This document shows, piece after piece, positions 35,289 through 45,072 of a stretch of 64,000 nt of DNA. Position numbers and translations under genes: made by a program. The DNA lies in contig LUGG01000020.1 in assembly GCA_001683735.1 (NCBI GenBank), forward strand, positions 1 through 64,000, written 5' to 3'. This DNA is from Grifola frondosa (taxonomy: Eukaryota; Basidiomycota; Agaricomycetes; Polyporales; Grifolaceae). Numbering within the stretch: position 1 is the first letter of the stretch; every line of letters starts with the position of its first letter. The notes beneath the pieces are model-generated. The model was given only the letters and a program-made list of their open reading frames with translations. It did no database searches and had not been told where the DNA came from.

Positions 35289-35549
35289 CTCAACCTAGTC
35301 TACTTCGTCGTAGAGTCCTTGAGACTTCTTGCTTGGATTTGCACTTCCAGAGCTCGTGTCTGGACAGTCAAGTGGTCCAAGATACAATCTTGCTGATACT
35401 GAGGCTTGTACTTCTTTGGTATCGCGATCCGCTTCTTTGCCACTGAGAATATTTCACTGCAGAGTACTCAACCTAGCCTATCTCCTTGTAGGGTCCTTGA
35501 GATGCTCTTCTTGGACTTGTGCTTCCAGATCACAGTCTGGACAGTTGAC
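35289..35549. repeat. Two ~83-bp direct repeats, 178 bp apart
   Basis: 35289-35372 and 35467-35549 share CTCAACCTAG, GTAG-GTCCTTGAGA, CTTCCAGA and GTCTGGACAGT. Together with the repeat at 35839-36180 they give this stretch a ~180-bp periodicity, as in long-LTR U3 regions. Confidence 0.7.
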
Positions 35550-35838
35550 AATCCAAGGAAATATCCGCACAGAGGGGTCAGTCAGATCTTCTGGGGGCTC
35601 TGAGAGCTCACTAAATTGATTGCTCCTCAGGGCCAGCTTGAGCTGCTTTTATACCCTGAGGAATTCTAGAATGTTCCATTCCACTTGGTTCTGGAACCTT
35701 CTAGGGTATGTTACAAAAGTACGAAAAACTACATAATTAGTACAAGATTTCCTTTCTTAGCTCATTTCTGCACCAAATCCTTCTGTTCTATTTATATCTG
35801 CTACTTTCCTCCTGATCTTCATATCTGGGCCTTGTCTA

Positions 35839-36180
35839 GATGGTCTGGGCTTGTGGTCCAGGTGGTCATGGAACTGGCCTGGGTTCATCTGGGCTTGCAA
35901 ATTGGGGTCTTTAACTGTCAACACCCCAGATTTGAGGGTACTTTTGATAAACCTAGGTCACTCTGGGCTTTCTGAGAAAGGGCCAGATTATTCTGGAACT
36001 TTCTGGTGTCCTATATATTGGTCTAGGCTTATTGTCCAGGTGGTCCTGGGACTTGCCTGGGCTTGTCTTGGCCTCCAAAATGGTGTCCTAACCTAGTATG
36101 CCCTGAATTTGAGGGTCTCTTCCAATAAGCCTAGGTTGTGCTGGACTTTTGAAAAGAGCTGGTGTGTTCTGGACATTCTT
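35839..36180. repeat. Two diverged ~170-bp direct repeats
   Basis: 35839-36010 and 36019-36180 share GTCCAGGTGGTC-TGG, CCTGGGCTTG, ATTTGAGGGT and AAGCCTAGGT-type blocks in the same order at a spacing of about 180 bp. The blocks are separated by unequal gaps. Confidence 0.65.
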
Positions 36181-36367
36181 AGAGTCTGTAGGCTTGCCTA
36201 GGCCTCATCTGGGTCCTTCCACAATTAGTCTTCTTCAGGCCAACTAGATCCTTCTGCTAATCCTTCTTATGTAACTCCCTTCACATAAGCATACATCTTG
36301 ACTTTTGGAGTAATGCAGACTGAGTGCTGATCATGGGAGAGGAAGAATGTGTACATCATCATGTAAC

Positions 36368-36810
36368 CTAGTTTTTCCATCCATGTCCTATGTAGATCAG
36401 CAGGAATTCGTCCATCAGCCTCGCGTCTCCTGCTCGTAGCATCTTCTTCGGCAACTGGACTATGCCATCATTCGGCTTCAACATTCCTCTGCGATGAGCA
36501 ATGTTCCAAATGATCCATGCCTCTAACCACTCAAACATGGCCAACCTGGAATAGGGAATCCCAACTGCAACCTCCTGGCTGCCTGTATAATGCTCCACTG
36601 CGACAATGAGCTGGGTCTCCTGGAATTGAAGAGTACGGACGATTCGTCCAGTGAACTCGATGTTAGGTCCCATAAGACGAAGGGGGCTGGAGAAGTAGAC
36701 TCGGGTGGGTAATCCTGGTCCGGATCGAGGGTGAGAATATGTTTGCGAGATTGTCGCTGCACTAGGTAGTGAGGAATTTGAGTGTCATGGGCATAAGAAA
36801 GTGTTTGCAT
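36368..36810 (-). CDS. Gypsy 3' accessory frame of unknown function
   Basis: Two overlapping frames join by a one- or two-base shift near 36680: MQTLSYAHDTQIPHYLVQRQ leading to FVLWDLT, then IEFTGRIVRTLQFQETQLIV, HYTGSQEVAVGIPYSRLAM and a C-terminal KMLRAGDARLMDEFLLIYI. It follows the integrase on the same strand, in the place of an extra frame or envelope-position frame in some fungal Gypsy elements. No domain and no membrane segment are seen. Confidence 0.5.
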
Positions 36811-37056
36811 GGTTGTGACGGAGGGAAATAAGAATGCCTGGGAACGACTGAGTAGTATCGTGCTTTATTTATGAGTATGAGCACGTGATCATGTCCCTAG
36901 TTGATGTCCCATGTCATGTGACTTGCTAATGATAGGATGCGCAAAATTGGTGTTATTTTGCCCTGTCCAGGTACCAAACACTTCTGGTGCGTGACATCCG
37001 CCCCACAGTTACTCGACTGTCCCCAGTCGTCACTCTCTTTTGAACATCTTTCTTTC

Positions 37057-38058
37057 CTACTTATGACTCCTGGTTCGCTGGCTGACTGATTCCTGATTTA
37101 TGCTTGACTTGGGCTTCATATTCCTAGATTCCTGTTCTTGGCTCCCTCGAGTATCTTCTTCTGCCTCCAGGTTTTCCTGATCTATCTCTGTCTGGCTTGG
37201 GTACTGTAAGAGTTCTGGTTCATTTGGCAGGTCCTCCAAATCTTCTGCTGAAGGATGATATCGGAGAAGCCTGAATGCGGCCACTGTTTCTCTGATTACA
37301 TCTCCATTTAATTCCTTCAAGATGTAGGCTCCTCCTCGGGTTCCCTAACAACTTCATATGGTCCTAGATATCTCGGCTTATGCTTCCTATTCATCTCCTG
37401 TTCAATTGCTGAGTTTCGCTTAAGAACCAAGTCTCCTGGGGAATGAATTTCTTGAAATAGCCTGTGGGCAAATTTCTTTTCAAACTGCTCCTTGGAAGTT
37501 AACCGTGACTTGGTGAGAGCTTCTGCAGCTTGAGATACATCCTTTGGTCGACGTTCTAGCTGTCGTATTCGTAATGCTAGAAGGTCTGAATGAGACATGT
37601 CCTTGTGAAATCCATCTACCATGAAGGTTGCCTCCCGTAAGTCCATTGGAAATACTGGATGGACTCCATGTAATAGATAGTAAGGGCTATACCCTGTTGC
37701 TCGTCTTGTGGTGACACGATCTGCAAATAAAGCATGTGATAGAAGGTCTGGCCATTGGGAGATTTTCCTTCACAGGCCTTTATCAGTGCTTCTCTGAGAA
37801 TGAAGTGTCCTCGTTCAACTACGCCATTGGCTCGGGAATTATAGGCTGATATTCGCACATGCGGAATACCATATTTCTGAGCCAATTTCTCGAATGCTCC
37901 TTTGGTTTCTGGTCCATTATCTGTGGTTACTTGACCTATGGCTCCATATCGGCAGATGATTTGTTCCCAGAAGAACTTGGCCACTGCCTCAGAAGATGTC
38001 CCATTTAAGGCACGGGCTTCTGTTACTCCTGATAAATCATCTCGGCAGGCTACTATAC
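37057..38058 (-). pseudogene. Gypsy integrase, catalytic core and C-terminal part
   Basis: Reading leftward from the duplication: RDDLSGVTEARALNGT, ICRYGAIGQVTTDNGPETKG (second catalytic Asp) and ISAYNSRANGVVERGHFILR (catalytic Glu), then a frame shift near 37640 into HSDLLALRIRQLERRPKDVS, FQEIHSPGDLVLKRNSAIEQ and HKPRYLGPYEVVREP, which is the usual post-core GPY-like region. Another shift near 37320 leads to the tail YILKELNGDVIRETVAAFRL and a low-complexity acidic end. Integrase inserts the retroelement cDNA. It is now separated from its own N-terminus by the 22.5-kb insertion. Confidence 0.85.
38052..38058. repeat. Target-site duplication of the KDZ element, left copy
   Basis: ACTATAC here equals 60516-60522. 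The next base differs (C against A), so the duplication is 7 bp, or 8 bp with one mismatch. Joining the flanks with one copy restores the integrase reading frame. Confidence 0.85.
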
Positions 38059-38259
38059 CACACCTTGCAGTCAAAACCGTCCGTAAGTAACGGGCAGCCG
38101 GGGTAAAAAATACCGCTTTTCACGGAAGAGCCGGGCCCGGCCGGGATTCAAATTATACCTGTGTATGTGGAAGGGCCGGGATTCAATATTCCCATGATCA
38201 TGGAAGGGCTGGGCATTGCATTAAACCCCATAAACACGGCACAGCCGGAAGGAAGAAAA
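38059..38259. repeat. KDZ terminal inverted repeat, left
   Basis: The sequence TCCGTAAGTAACGGGCAGCC at 38080 and the following ~180 bases match the reverse complement of 60281-60494 closely (for example GGCCGGGATTCAAATTATAC and CTGTGTATGTGGA). An imperfect outer 21 bp (38059-38079) includes CAGTC on both sides. The outer motif CCGT..ACGG is itself a hyphenated palindrome. Internal sub-repeats of GGAAGGGCCGGGATTCAA type occur. Confidence 0.9.
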
Positions 38260-39425
38260 AAATTGATAGCCACACTAAGACCGGTATCAGTTGAGTGGGT
38301 TTGTTTTTGGTCAGTTTTCACGTTGAACTATAGTTATTCAGCTTACCATACTCATCTATAACTGAAACCCGACCATTGTCAATATCATGATCAAAGTAAC
38401 TGGCTTTCATGGAAGCTGGGTTTCATCTGTCATGTACCTCAGCCTTCATAGCTAAAGTAACCAGACTCTATGGTCAAGGTGTCCAGTTTTGGTAAAGAAT
38501 AATCGAATTTCATAGCTAGAGCAATGGCTTTCATAGAGAATGCCGAATTACAGCACTGGTTGCTTTAATCACGAAACCCGGTGCACCTTGCACCGCGATA
38601 TGTTGATGCCGAAAGCCCAATATTTTTGCTGTGTAATTGATGCCATGTTCCGCCTCCAGAATCAAAAACTTCACCAGGCTTTGTGATTGAAGCAATGAGT
38701 GCTGTAATTCGGCATTCTTTATGAAAGCCATTGCTCTAGCTATGAAATTCGATTATTCTTTGTAAAAGCCGGGGACTTTAATAAATTTTTTGATCTCGCA
38801 TGCGATTCTTTTGTCATGAAGACCAGGCACTCTAAAGATGAATCCCGATGTATCCCATGCTGAAGCCAGGACCTTTTCATACTTGAGAGGTGGATCTCAC
38901 TATAGATGTGGCTTTCAGAATGAAATGATAAGAGATTAATTCAATTTATCTTTATTAATAATTCTGATTTAATCTTATTTCCGATGCATAGTTTCATACA
39001 TTGTAACATACCAAAATGTGATCACCAAAGCCGATATGAGTGAAACCAGACTATGAGGGTGATGAAGACCAAAATGACTGCTATGTAGTGGTCTCATTGT
39101 TTATTTCCACTTCAGATGGCTTTGGAGCATTGTTCATGGACGATTACATTGAATGCTGATCAAATCAATACATTGTACAAACGTTACGCGCAATACAGGA
39201 GAATAATGCTCAGAGATCTTTCTTCTGTTTCTCCCTCAAATCCGGGAACGGCTTTCGAACTTGGTCTGCGGGCACCGGGGTTGGCGAGGACATCGGCTCC
39301 GACGAATCACTCATAACATCATCAGCCATCTCTCCTGGTCATATGTCAACCGCCGAACCTGACCATCTTCAGCTGCCTGCGCTTCACGAAACGTGGAAGA
39401 GGCCTCCCCTGGAGGAACTGGTTGA
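38260..39425. other. KDZ subterminal noncoding region
   Basis: No gene is supported. It contains the large hairpin at 38494-38761 and many short sentences of the type GAAACCCGG, AAGCCGGGG and TTTCATAG. It probably holds transposase-binding sequence, by analogy with other long-TIR elements. Confidence 0.5.
38494..38761. repeat. Imperfect ~90-bp inverted repeat with ~88-nt loop
   Basis: The arm at 38494-38583 pairs with the arm at 38672-38761. Shared text includes AAAGAATAATCGAATTTCAT, AGCTAGAGCAATGGCTTTCA and GAATGCCGAATTACAGCACT, with about six mismatches. The arms are much more alike than the rest of the subterminal region, suggesting a recent local inverted duplication or a small element. 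Confidence 0.9.
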
Positions 39426-40091
39426 TCATGTAGTGGGTGAGATTATCCTGACCGGGATTCGGGGAGGAGGGTGTTGTTTGGCCGCGCGCAACAGCGTGGT
39501 CCGACGTAGACTCCAAGGCTGTGATGGCAAAGATGTCCTGGACTTCTTGGGGTTGCTGGCGAAACCCGTCGTCTGGGATTGAGGGGAGACGGCATCCGTT
39601 TCCATTCCACCCTCATGCGGTGAGCTTTGGGTGGACGTGGACCCGACTTCTGCATGCATGTCATTCTGTTGTAGCATCATGGGTGTAAAACCTGAAAGCC
39701 GATGGGATTGAGCTTACCTCATCCACAGGATATAGTTTCCTCTAAAACAATCAACAGTGCATGGGAAAAGAGCATCATGAACTCGGTTTCAGCGTCACCA
39801 TCCAACTCTCCCTCGAAATTCATCATCCCCACTAAGACTTCCATCCTCTCAGCCGAATGGAGCAGCAGTTGCACATTCTCTGTAATCCGGGACACTGCAG
39901 CAGTGCGTTCTGGAACTGGAACCCGGGCAAGGTATTCAGAATACAAACTGTGACAAAATACAAATTAGTAATTTTATATGATGTTTTTCAGCCACTTACC
40001 CCTGCATGAGGTGCACGACCATGCGTGTCACACGGGCGCTAAAAAAAACTTCATTCACAGGAAAAGCGGTGGGTGTACGGGGCGATTGCAT
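39426..40091 (-). CDS. Accessory gene U, small multi-exon protein
   Basis: Exon 1 (40000-40091) encodes MQSPRTPTAFPVNEVFFSAR; a 52-nt intron joins it in frame to exon 2 (GLYSEYLARVPVPERTAAVS and NFEGELDGDAETEFMMLFSH). A stop falls one base before the next donor (39717), after which a disordered exon follows (STSTQSSPHEGGMETDAVSP to a stop near 39426). Comparison with U' at the other end, which has the same three-part plan, suggests one frame slip in exon 2. Function unknown. The family lies just inside both ends of the element. Confidence 0.5.
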
Positions 40092-40833
40092 GGTAAAAGT
40101 TGCTGGATCGATCTCGAGTAGCGACTCTTATATAAGTGAAAGCAGGTGAGATATTTTAAACATGAGAACCCTAATTTCCCAGATTAGTAGACCTCAGAAT
40201 TTGGTGAAGAATTTGATGATCAAATGATAGTTCCAAATTGGTTTTTGGGATCGTATTAATTACCTGGCAGACTGAGGCCGTGCCTCTTTCAGATGGAATT
40301 GGGTTCAGGAAGTCAAGCAGATTTTGACACGGTGAATCCCGATAGCCTGGCTCATAGAGATAAGATGAGAAGAACATTCAAATGAATATTCCATTATATT
40401 CGATGTGGCTGTCATCTGACTGGACATATTTATAAAAACATCAATCATGTGCCGAGAGGTGGCCAGAAATTGAATGATGCTTACAACACATCTTCAGCGC
40501 TTCAAGTCATTCCCGGCTGTTCTTTGAAGTCCAATTGAGTTGCTGCTTCTAGCCTGTTCTTTTCGAGGTTTGGCCGAATTGGCAGTGCTACAACGTTCAG
40601 TCCTAAAAGACGCTACACAAATCGAGTGATTATGGTTCAAAGCCAACTGAATAACATACATATCCCAAACCCGCTATCTCAAACCCGAGGTGTATGACTG
40701 TGAATTGAATGAACGCGAACACCGAGATCGGCTTTGAGGTGTCAAATAGGCAGAAGCAAAGCAAAATGTTCACTAAGTGAATTGAAAATGTTACATAGGC
40801 GAAACATCAGAAGCCTGGTATGAATGAAACATG
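40092..40833. other. Spacer between genes U and N, nothing recognised
   Basis: Contains only short frames and CCGG/GCCG words typical of the element. Promoter elements for gene U on the minus strand are expected here, but none is distinctive. Confidence 0.4.
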
Positions 40834-43397
40834 CTAAGTGTCCTGCATATCGACGTCCTTGTTCAAACCCACTGCAGACTTGGCCTCCAAACCCGACCCA
40901 TCTTTCACTACAATGTCCTTATCACTGGGTCCCAATTCTGGTGATCGCAGAGGTGATGTGCTTTTGTCCACGCGAAGAATCCCATCTGCTTGAATCCCGG
41001 CCTGCTGCACCTGAGTGGAGGCTTCAGCATGAGGTCGGCTGGAACTGTCGAGGACCGTGATTCGAAGATTCTCAACTACGGCTTTCAGCATGTCATTCTC
41101 CATAGTAAGGTGCTCGATCTCGGCTTTTCGCCGGGGTTCAATGTTGGCAAGCTTGGTGATGGCTTTGTCGGCAATTATCTGGCCGCGCATAAGTTCGTCG
41201 ACCATCGGTTCCATTGCATCCAGTCGCGGAATTGCCAATTGTATCTGTGGAATGGCCACCTGGATCTGGGGAATGATGGTTTCCACGAAATGCGCCATGA
41301 CACGATTAGATTCCTGGAATTGCTCCCAAATTTTGGCCCGGTCTTCTGCTGCGACACTTGGTCGCAGCTCTATCTCCCGACTTTGATAAGACCTGGGTCT
41401 GATGCCATTGTCCCCATCTAAGAGCGGAGAATTCATCTCGATGTCATGGTCCTCGACATCAGGATGAGCTATGTGGGTTTGAACTTTCAGCTGAATACCG
41501 AGAGAATAAGGTAATACTCACTCATGGCTTTGCGGCGCTTTGCTGGCCGTGCTGATGACGTGATCTCCTGGTCTTCATCCCCTGATGGGCCGGCATTCGG
41601 CCATTGTGCTTGACGGAGGAGTGGCACTGATGCCTCAGATTCTTCAGATTCTGAGATTGCTGTGTGGGATTGGGCTTTCAGTGAAATAGATACTCAAAAA
41701 TGTTGGTTCTCACATCTAGCGCGACTGTGCTTGGGAGGACGTGGAGGTGAAACAATCTCCTCCTCTTCCTCCTCCTGAGGGGAAACGGATTTGGGCCATT
41801 TGATAAACTTCTTGGGTGGCGTAGCATCCAATTCTTGCTCTGATGGATGCTCTGTGTGGGATTCGACTTTAATATTCACAGCGCTCAACCAAAAATGACT
41901 CACCTGCAGGTTTGGTGCGCGGCTTTCGTTTTCCACCTTTCGGATCCATCTCTGTCTCTGAAAGTCATGTGAATAAGTGAAAGTAAATGATAGATGCACC
42001 TCACCTATCATTTTGCTCGGCTTTTTCTTGCCAGCCCCCTTTGATGTGGGTTTCGATGAGCTTTCGTTGGCTGCTTTTGCTGCTTTTGCTGCAACCCGTT
42101 TCAGCTCCTTTTCAACCCGGTCTTGCTCTAGCTCGTTCCAGTCTTTGGCGAGTGCGGCTTCCAGTTGAAGATTGCGAGGAGGAAGTATCCCCCCTTCTGC
42201 CAAACGTTCCTCCCTCGAACGGTTTTGCTCTGCCCACATCCATTTTCCTCCCTTTTTATCACGGCGTCCACTGAGGTTGCACGATGTTTTGCTCCTCCGG
42301 CAGTTCATGCAGATAATGCTGCTGGTAAAGACATAACACGTCTCATGGCGAGTGATGCACTGCTGGCAAGTGATTTCCTGAACGCCGGTGGTGAATGGCA
42401 TGAACGTGAATCCCGCATCATCACTCACAGAACGCAAAAACTTTGGCGGCGGACGCCGTTCACCAGGCTTTCCACGCTTGACCTTCGTTTGCTTTGGCAT
42501 GTAGTCGCCCTCTGGATCTTCTTCATCTTCATCAGGAACCACGAAGTCCTCGAGAACCTCTGACTTTGAGCCTGCGCCTCTCTGCGGCTTTCGGCTTGCC
42601 TGCTCTGGAGGAGCTGGAGGCAGATCTTCCACTGAGGAATCGTCTTCACTTGATATAATTTCCTTCGATTTTGGGGGATGTTTGATGGTTTTGGATGGGT
42701 TGGCGGGTTTGGACACTTAAGTGAGGTGTAAATACGATTGTATATCGAACAGATTGACACACACCGGGTTTTGCAACCCCCTTTCCTTTGTCACGAGGGG
42801 CGTCTGCCATCTCAACATCACCCTCTTTGCCTGAGTTCCTTTCCACCCGGTCTTCAGCACGTTGACCAGATCGGCCCATCTTCTTGGCTGGTGGTGCGGG
42901 TTTGGGAGCCTTGGGCTTAGGTGGCTGAACCCGGGGTTCGATATCTGCCGCCTTTTGTCAGCACAGTCTGAAGTCAAAACAAAATCGCTTACAATCCTTC
43001 CACCAAACGTTCACATTCTCGTGAGCTGGGATTTCCTGCACAACGGTTTTTACCCAGGCGTGTTTTGCAATACGGGGGTCCTCGGCACTGATGGCATTCA
43101 GATTCTTGACTCGATGGTCCTTGCTAGCGTCCTGAGCCTCGCATACGGCACTGAGAATCGGGGCCGGAATTTGAAAGCGCTTTCCCTGTTGGGCGAGTTC
43201 CCTCATCATCCTGAACAAAGCATTCTAAAAAATGAAATTAGCACCACTCCCATTCAAAGCCGGTGACTCACAAATTCAGTCCACCATTGGGCAGCAAAGT
43301 CAGGATACCTCTCATGATCACGTTTCGGAGCAATTTCCAAAGCCGCACAGAGGGAGCCGGCATTGGTGTTGAAAGTGTTGACGTTGATTTCAGACAT
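40834..43397 (-). CDS. Accessory gene N: zinc-binding, coiled-coil protein
   Basis: Resolved exons are 43272-43397, 42993-43224, 42765-42944 and 42006-42715 (approximately), then shorter exons down to the stop near 40834. Introns are 47-49 nt and phases agree. The N-terminal domain begins MSEINVNTFNTNAGSLCAAL and includes ILSAVCEAQDASKDHRVKNL. A basic/acidic linker precedes a Cys cluster, TCQQCITRHETCYVF followed by CMNCRRSKTSCNLSGRR (C-x2-C-x5-C..C-x2-C-x6-C), which suggests zinc-dependent nucleic acid binding. The C-terminal exon is a long coiled coil (QFQESNRVMAHFVETIIPQI onward) ending DVDMQDT. N' at 55633 is a diverged paralogue. Divergent from P. Confidence 0.7.
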
Positions 43398-43871
43398 GGT
43401 ATCAAAAAAAGAGCTGGATGTCGGTAAAGACTAAAGCGTGTCGGCTGGTTTGAATGGACTTGGTGATGTTTCAAGTGAGAGGAGGAAAAGACGTGAGAGA
43501 AGGGACTTCGGGGTTATGAAGGATTTGGGAGATATCACGTGATCGTGAGATGTTGATTTCTATCGGCATTATTTTCGGCCATCTCCACCCATTTACCGGT
43601 CGGAGTTCGCTAATTTCAGGCACGTGAGATAAAGACTGAAGTCTGAACCCCATGCTGTTTTCCCCTCTCTTCCTGCAACCCATCCAGGTAGTAAGTTATC
43701 ATTCACTTAGGGATCATACCTGACTTCTAACAACAATCATTTGTTAGAAAGTTAAACTCGTACCGGCATTCATCTTATCCAACCACTACTTTGAACAGCA
43801 AGGTATTGGCCCAACAACACTGCATTCCAATGTTTTTTTGCTCACATTTTGCAGGAAATTCCCCTATTTGA
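43398..43871. promoter_or_regulatory. Divergent promoter region of the N/P gene pair
   Basis: A 474-bp spacer separates the start of N (minus) from the start of P (plus). A CACGTGATC site lies near 43538. The equivalent spacer in the mirrored pair (55455-55632) is 178 bp and contains ATCACGTGATG near 55511, so the CACGTGAT word is shared. Confidence 0.45.
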
Positions 43872-44784
43872 ATGCCGTCTCAGATGAAAACCGATGTCGC
43901 TGGCCGTGGGCAATATTACCGAGACTCGAGTTCTATGGAGGTAGAGATGCAACTGGGAAATCTGACTGCTAGTCCAACACCGGAAGCCGATATCGACATG
44001 GGTAAAGTAAAATGTTATCTCTAATCATTTTTAGCTAATCATCCTTCATAAAGACTATGAATTAAATTCTCCACGATCCATAAATGATAGTTATGACCTC
44101 GGTTCTGCACCCCAATCCCGCTCTCCCAGCCCAGTCTTTGAAGCGTATGATCTCGGTTCTGCACCCCAATCCCGCTCTCCCAGCCCGGCCACTGGAGAGT
44201 ATGACCTTGGTCCCATACCCCAATTCCATGCACCCAGTCCTGGCCTCGAGTATGATCTCGGCTTTCCACCTCAATCCCGTGCTGTCAGCCCGGCATTCAT
44301 CGACATCGACTATGACCTTGGTTCACCCATACACTCCCCCTCTATCAGCCCAGGCTTTGATGGTATTGACCCCAGCGCCATTTTGCCAGAGTATGACCTC
44401 GGCTCTCCACTTCCTGAAGGCCATGATGGTTCGACATTCATTACATTTGAGAATCCTTCAGAAACCATCATGAATGAGCAAGCCTTAGAATATCTGCCCG
44501 ATCGGATTCGAGTCCAAACCCAGTTGCTGTACAAACGCCGGCATGCAATCTCCCAGTTCAGGGAAATGACCGCAGATGTTGGGCAGATCTTGCTTAGAGC
44601 AGAGGCTTTGGCGCAGTCAGCATCTATGGATGAGGTGGAGCACCAGATTGATAGCAACCCTCTTTTGTGGAGGTGCTACCCTCCATCAGCAAGCTTCGTT
44701 ATGTCACATATGAAGATCGCAAGTTTCTGGACAAGTCCGGCCTTCATTGCATCCAGTCACAAAGCCGAGCCGAAACCCGTCTAA
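43872..44784 (+). CDS. Accessory gene P: YDLGSP-repeat protein
   Basis: Exon 1 (MPSQMKTDVAGRGQYYRDSS) is joined by a short GTAAAG..AAAG intron to an exon with at least six copies of YDLG followed by SAP or SPL and PQSRSPSP. After the repeats comes YLPDRIRVQTQLLYKRRHAI, then QSASMDEVEHQI. The paralogue P' shares the exon 1 pattern (MKT..RDSS..EVE), the YDLGSP motifs, YLPDRIRV and SASMDEV. The C-terminus may continue in another frame to about 44897 (AEEEDSLDKALKLGKI). Function unknown; the SP-rich repeats suggest a disordered phosphoprotein or scaffold. Confidence 0.65.
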
Positions 44785-45072
44785 TGCCGAGGAGGAGGAT
44801 AGCTTGGATAAAGCCCTGAAACTTGGCAAGATTGATCATGAGGTGGATAGACAAGTGGATTTAAAAGGAAAGGCAGTTCAGCCACATGGTCAATAAGTAG
44901 TATGAACTAGTTTAGTTGCACATGTCAGTGAATCCACTCAAAACCGGAATGTCGAACTCCAGATCAGTGCCGCATATCTATATCATTACTGTCATGTATC
45001 AAAAGTTCATATAAATGATTCACATATCATCTATGCCTATGTCAGAAAATCGCATCAAAATAGTCAGATCTC
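44785..45072. other. Short spacer between genes P and Q
   Basis: Holds a possible continuation of P in another frame to 44897; otherwise nothing is recognised. Confidence 0.4.

Larger units (their letters stand above)
34065..36367. other. Intergenic and probable 3' LTR region of the Gypsy element
   Basis: 34065-34980 shows nothing recognisable. From about 35200 the sequence becomes internally repetitive (see the two tandem repeats) and contains promoter-like text near 35640 (CTTTTATACCC). On the minus strand this lies just beyond the last Gypsy frame, where the 3' LTR is expected. I could not match it confidently to the short right-hand stretch 63720-64000, so LTR borders are not given. Confidence 0.4.

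Noticed and set aside
34980..36300. Calling exact LTR borders for the Gypsy element
   Set aside because: The right-hand counterpart is cut by the window edge, and the visible part (63720-64000) matches only loosely, so borders would be guesses.
38080..38095. Taking TCCGTAAGTAACGG as the outermost end of the KDZ element
   Set aside because: Both ends share further text outward (CAGTCA-AAC type), and the target duplication that restores the integrase frame lies ~21 bp farther out.
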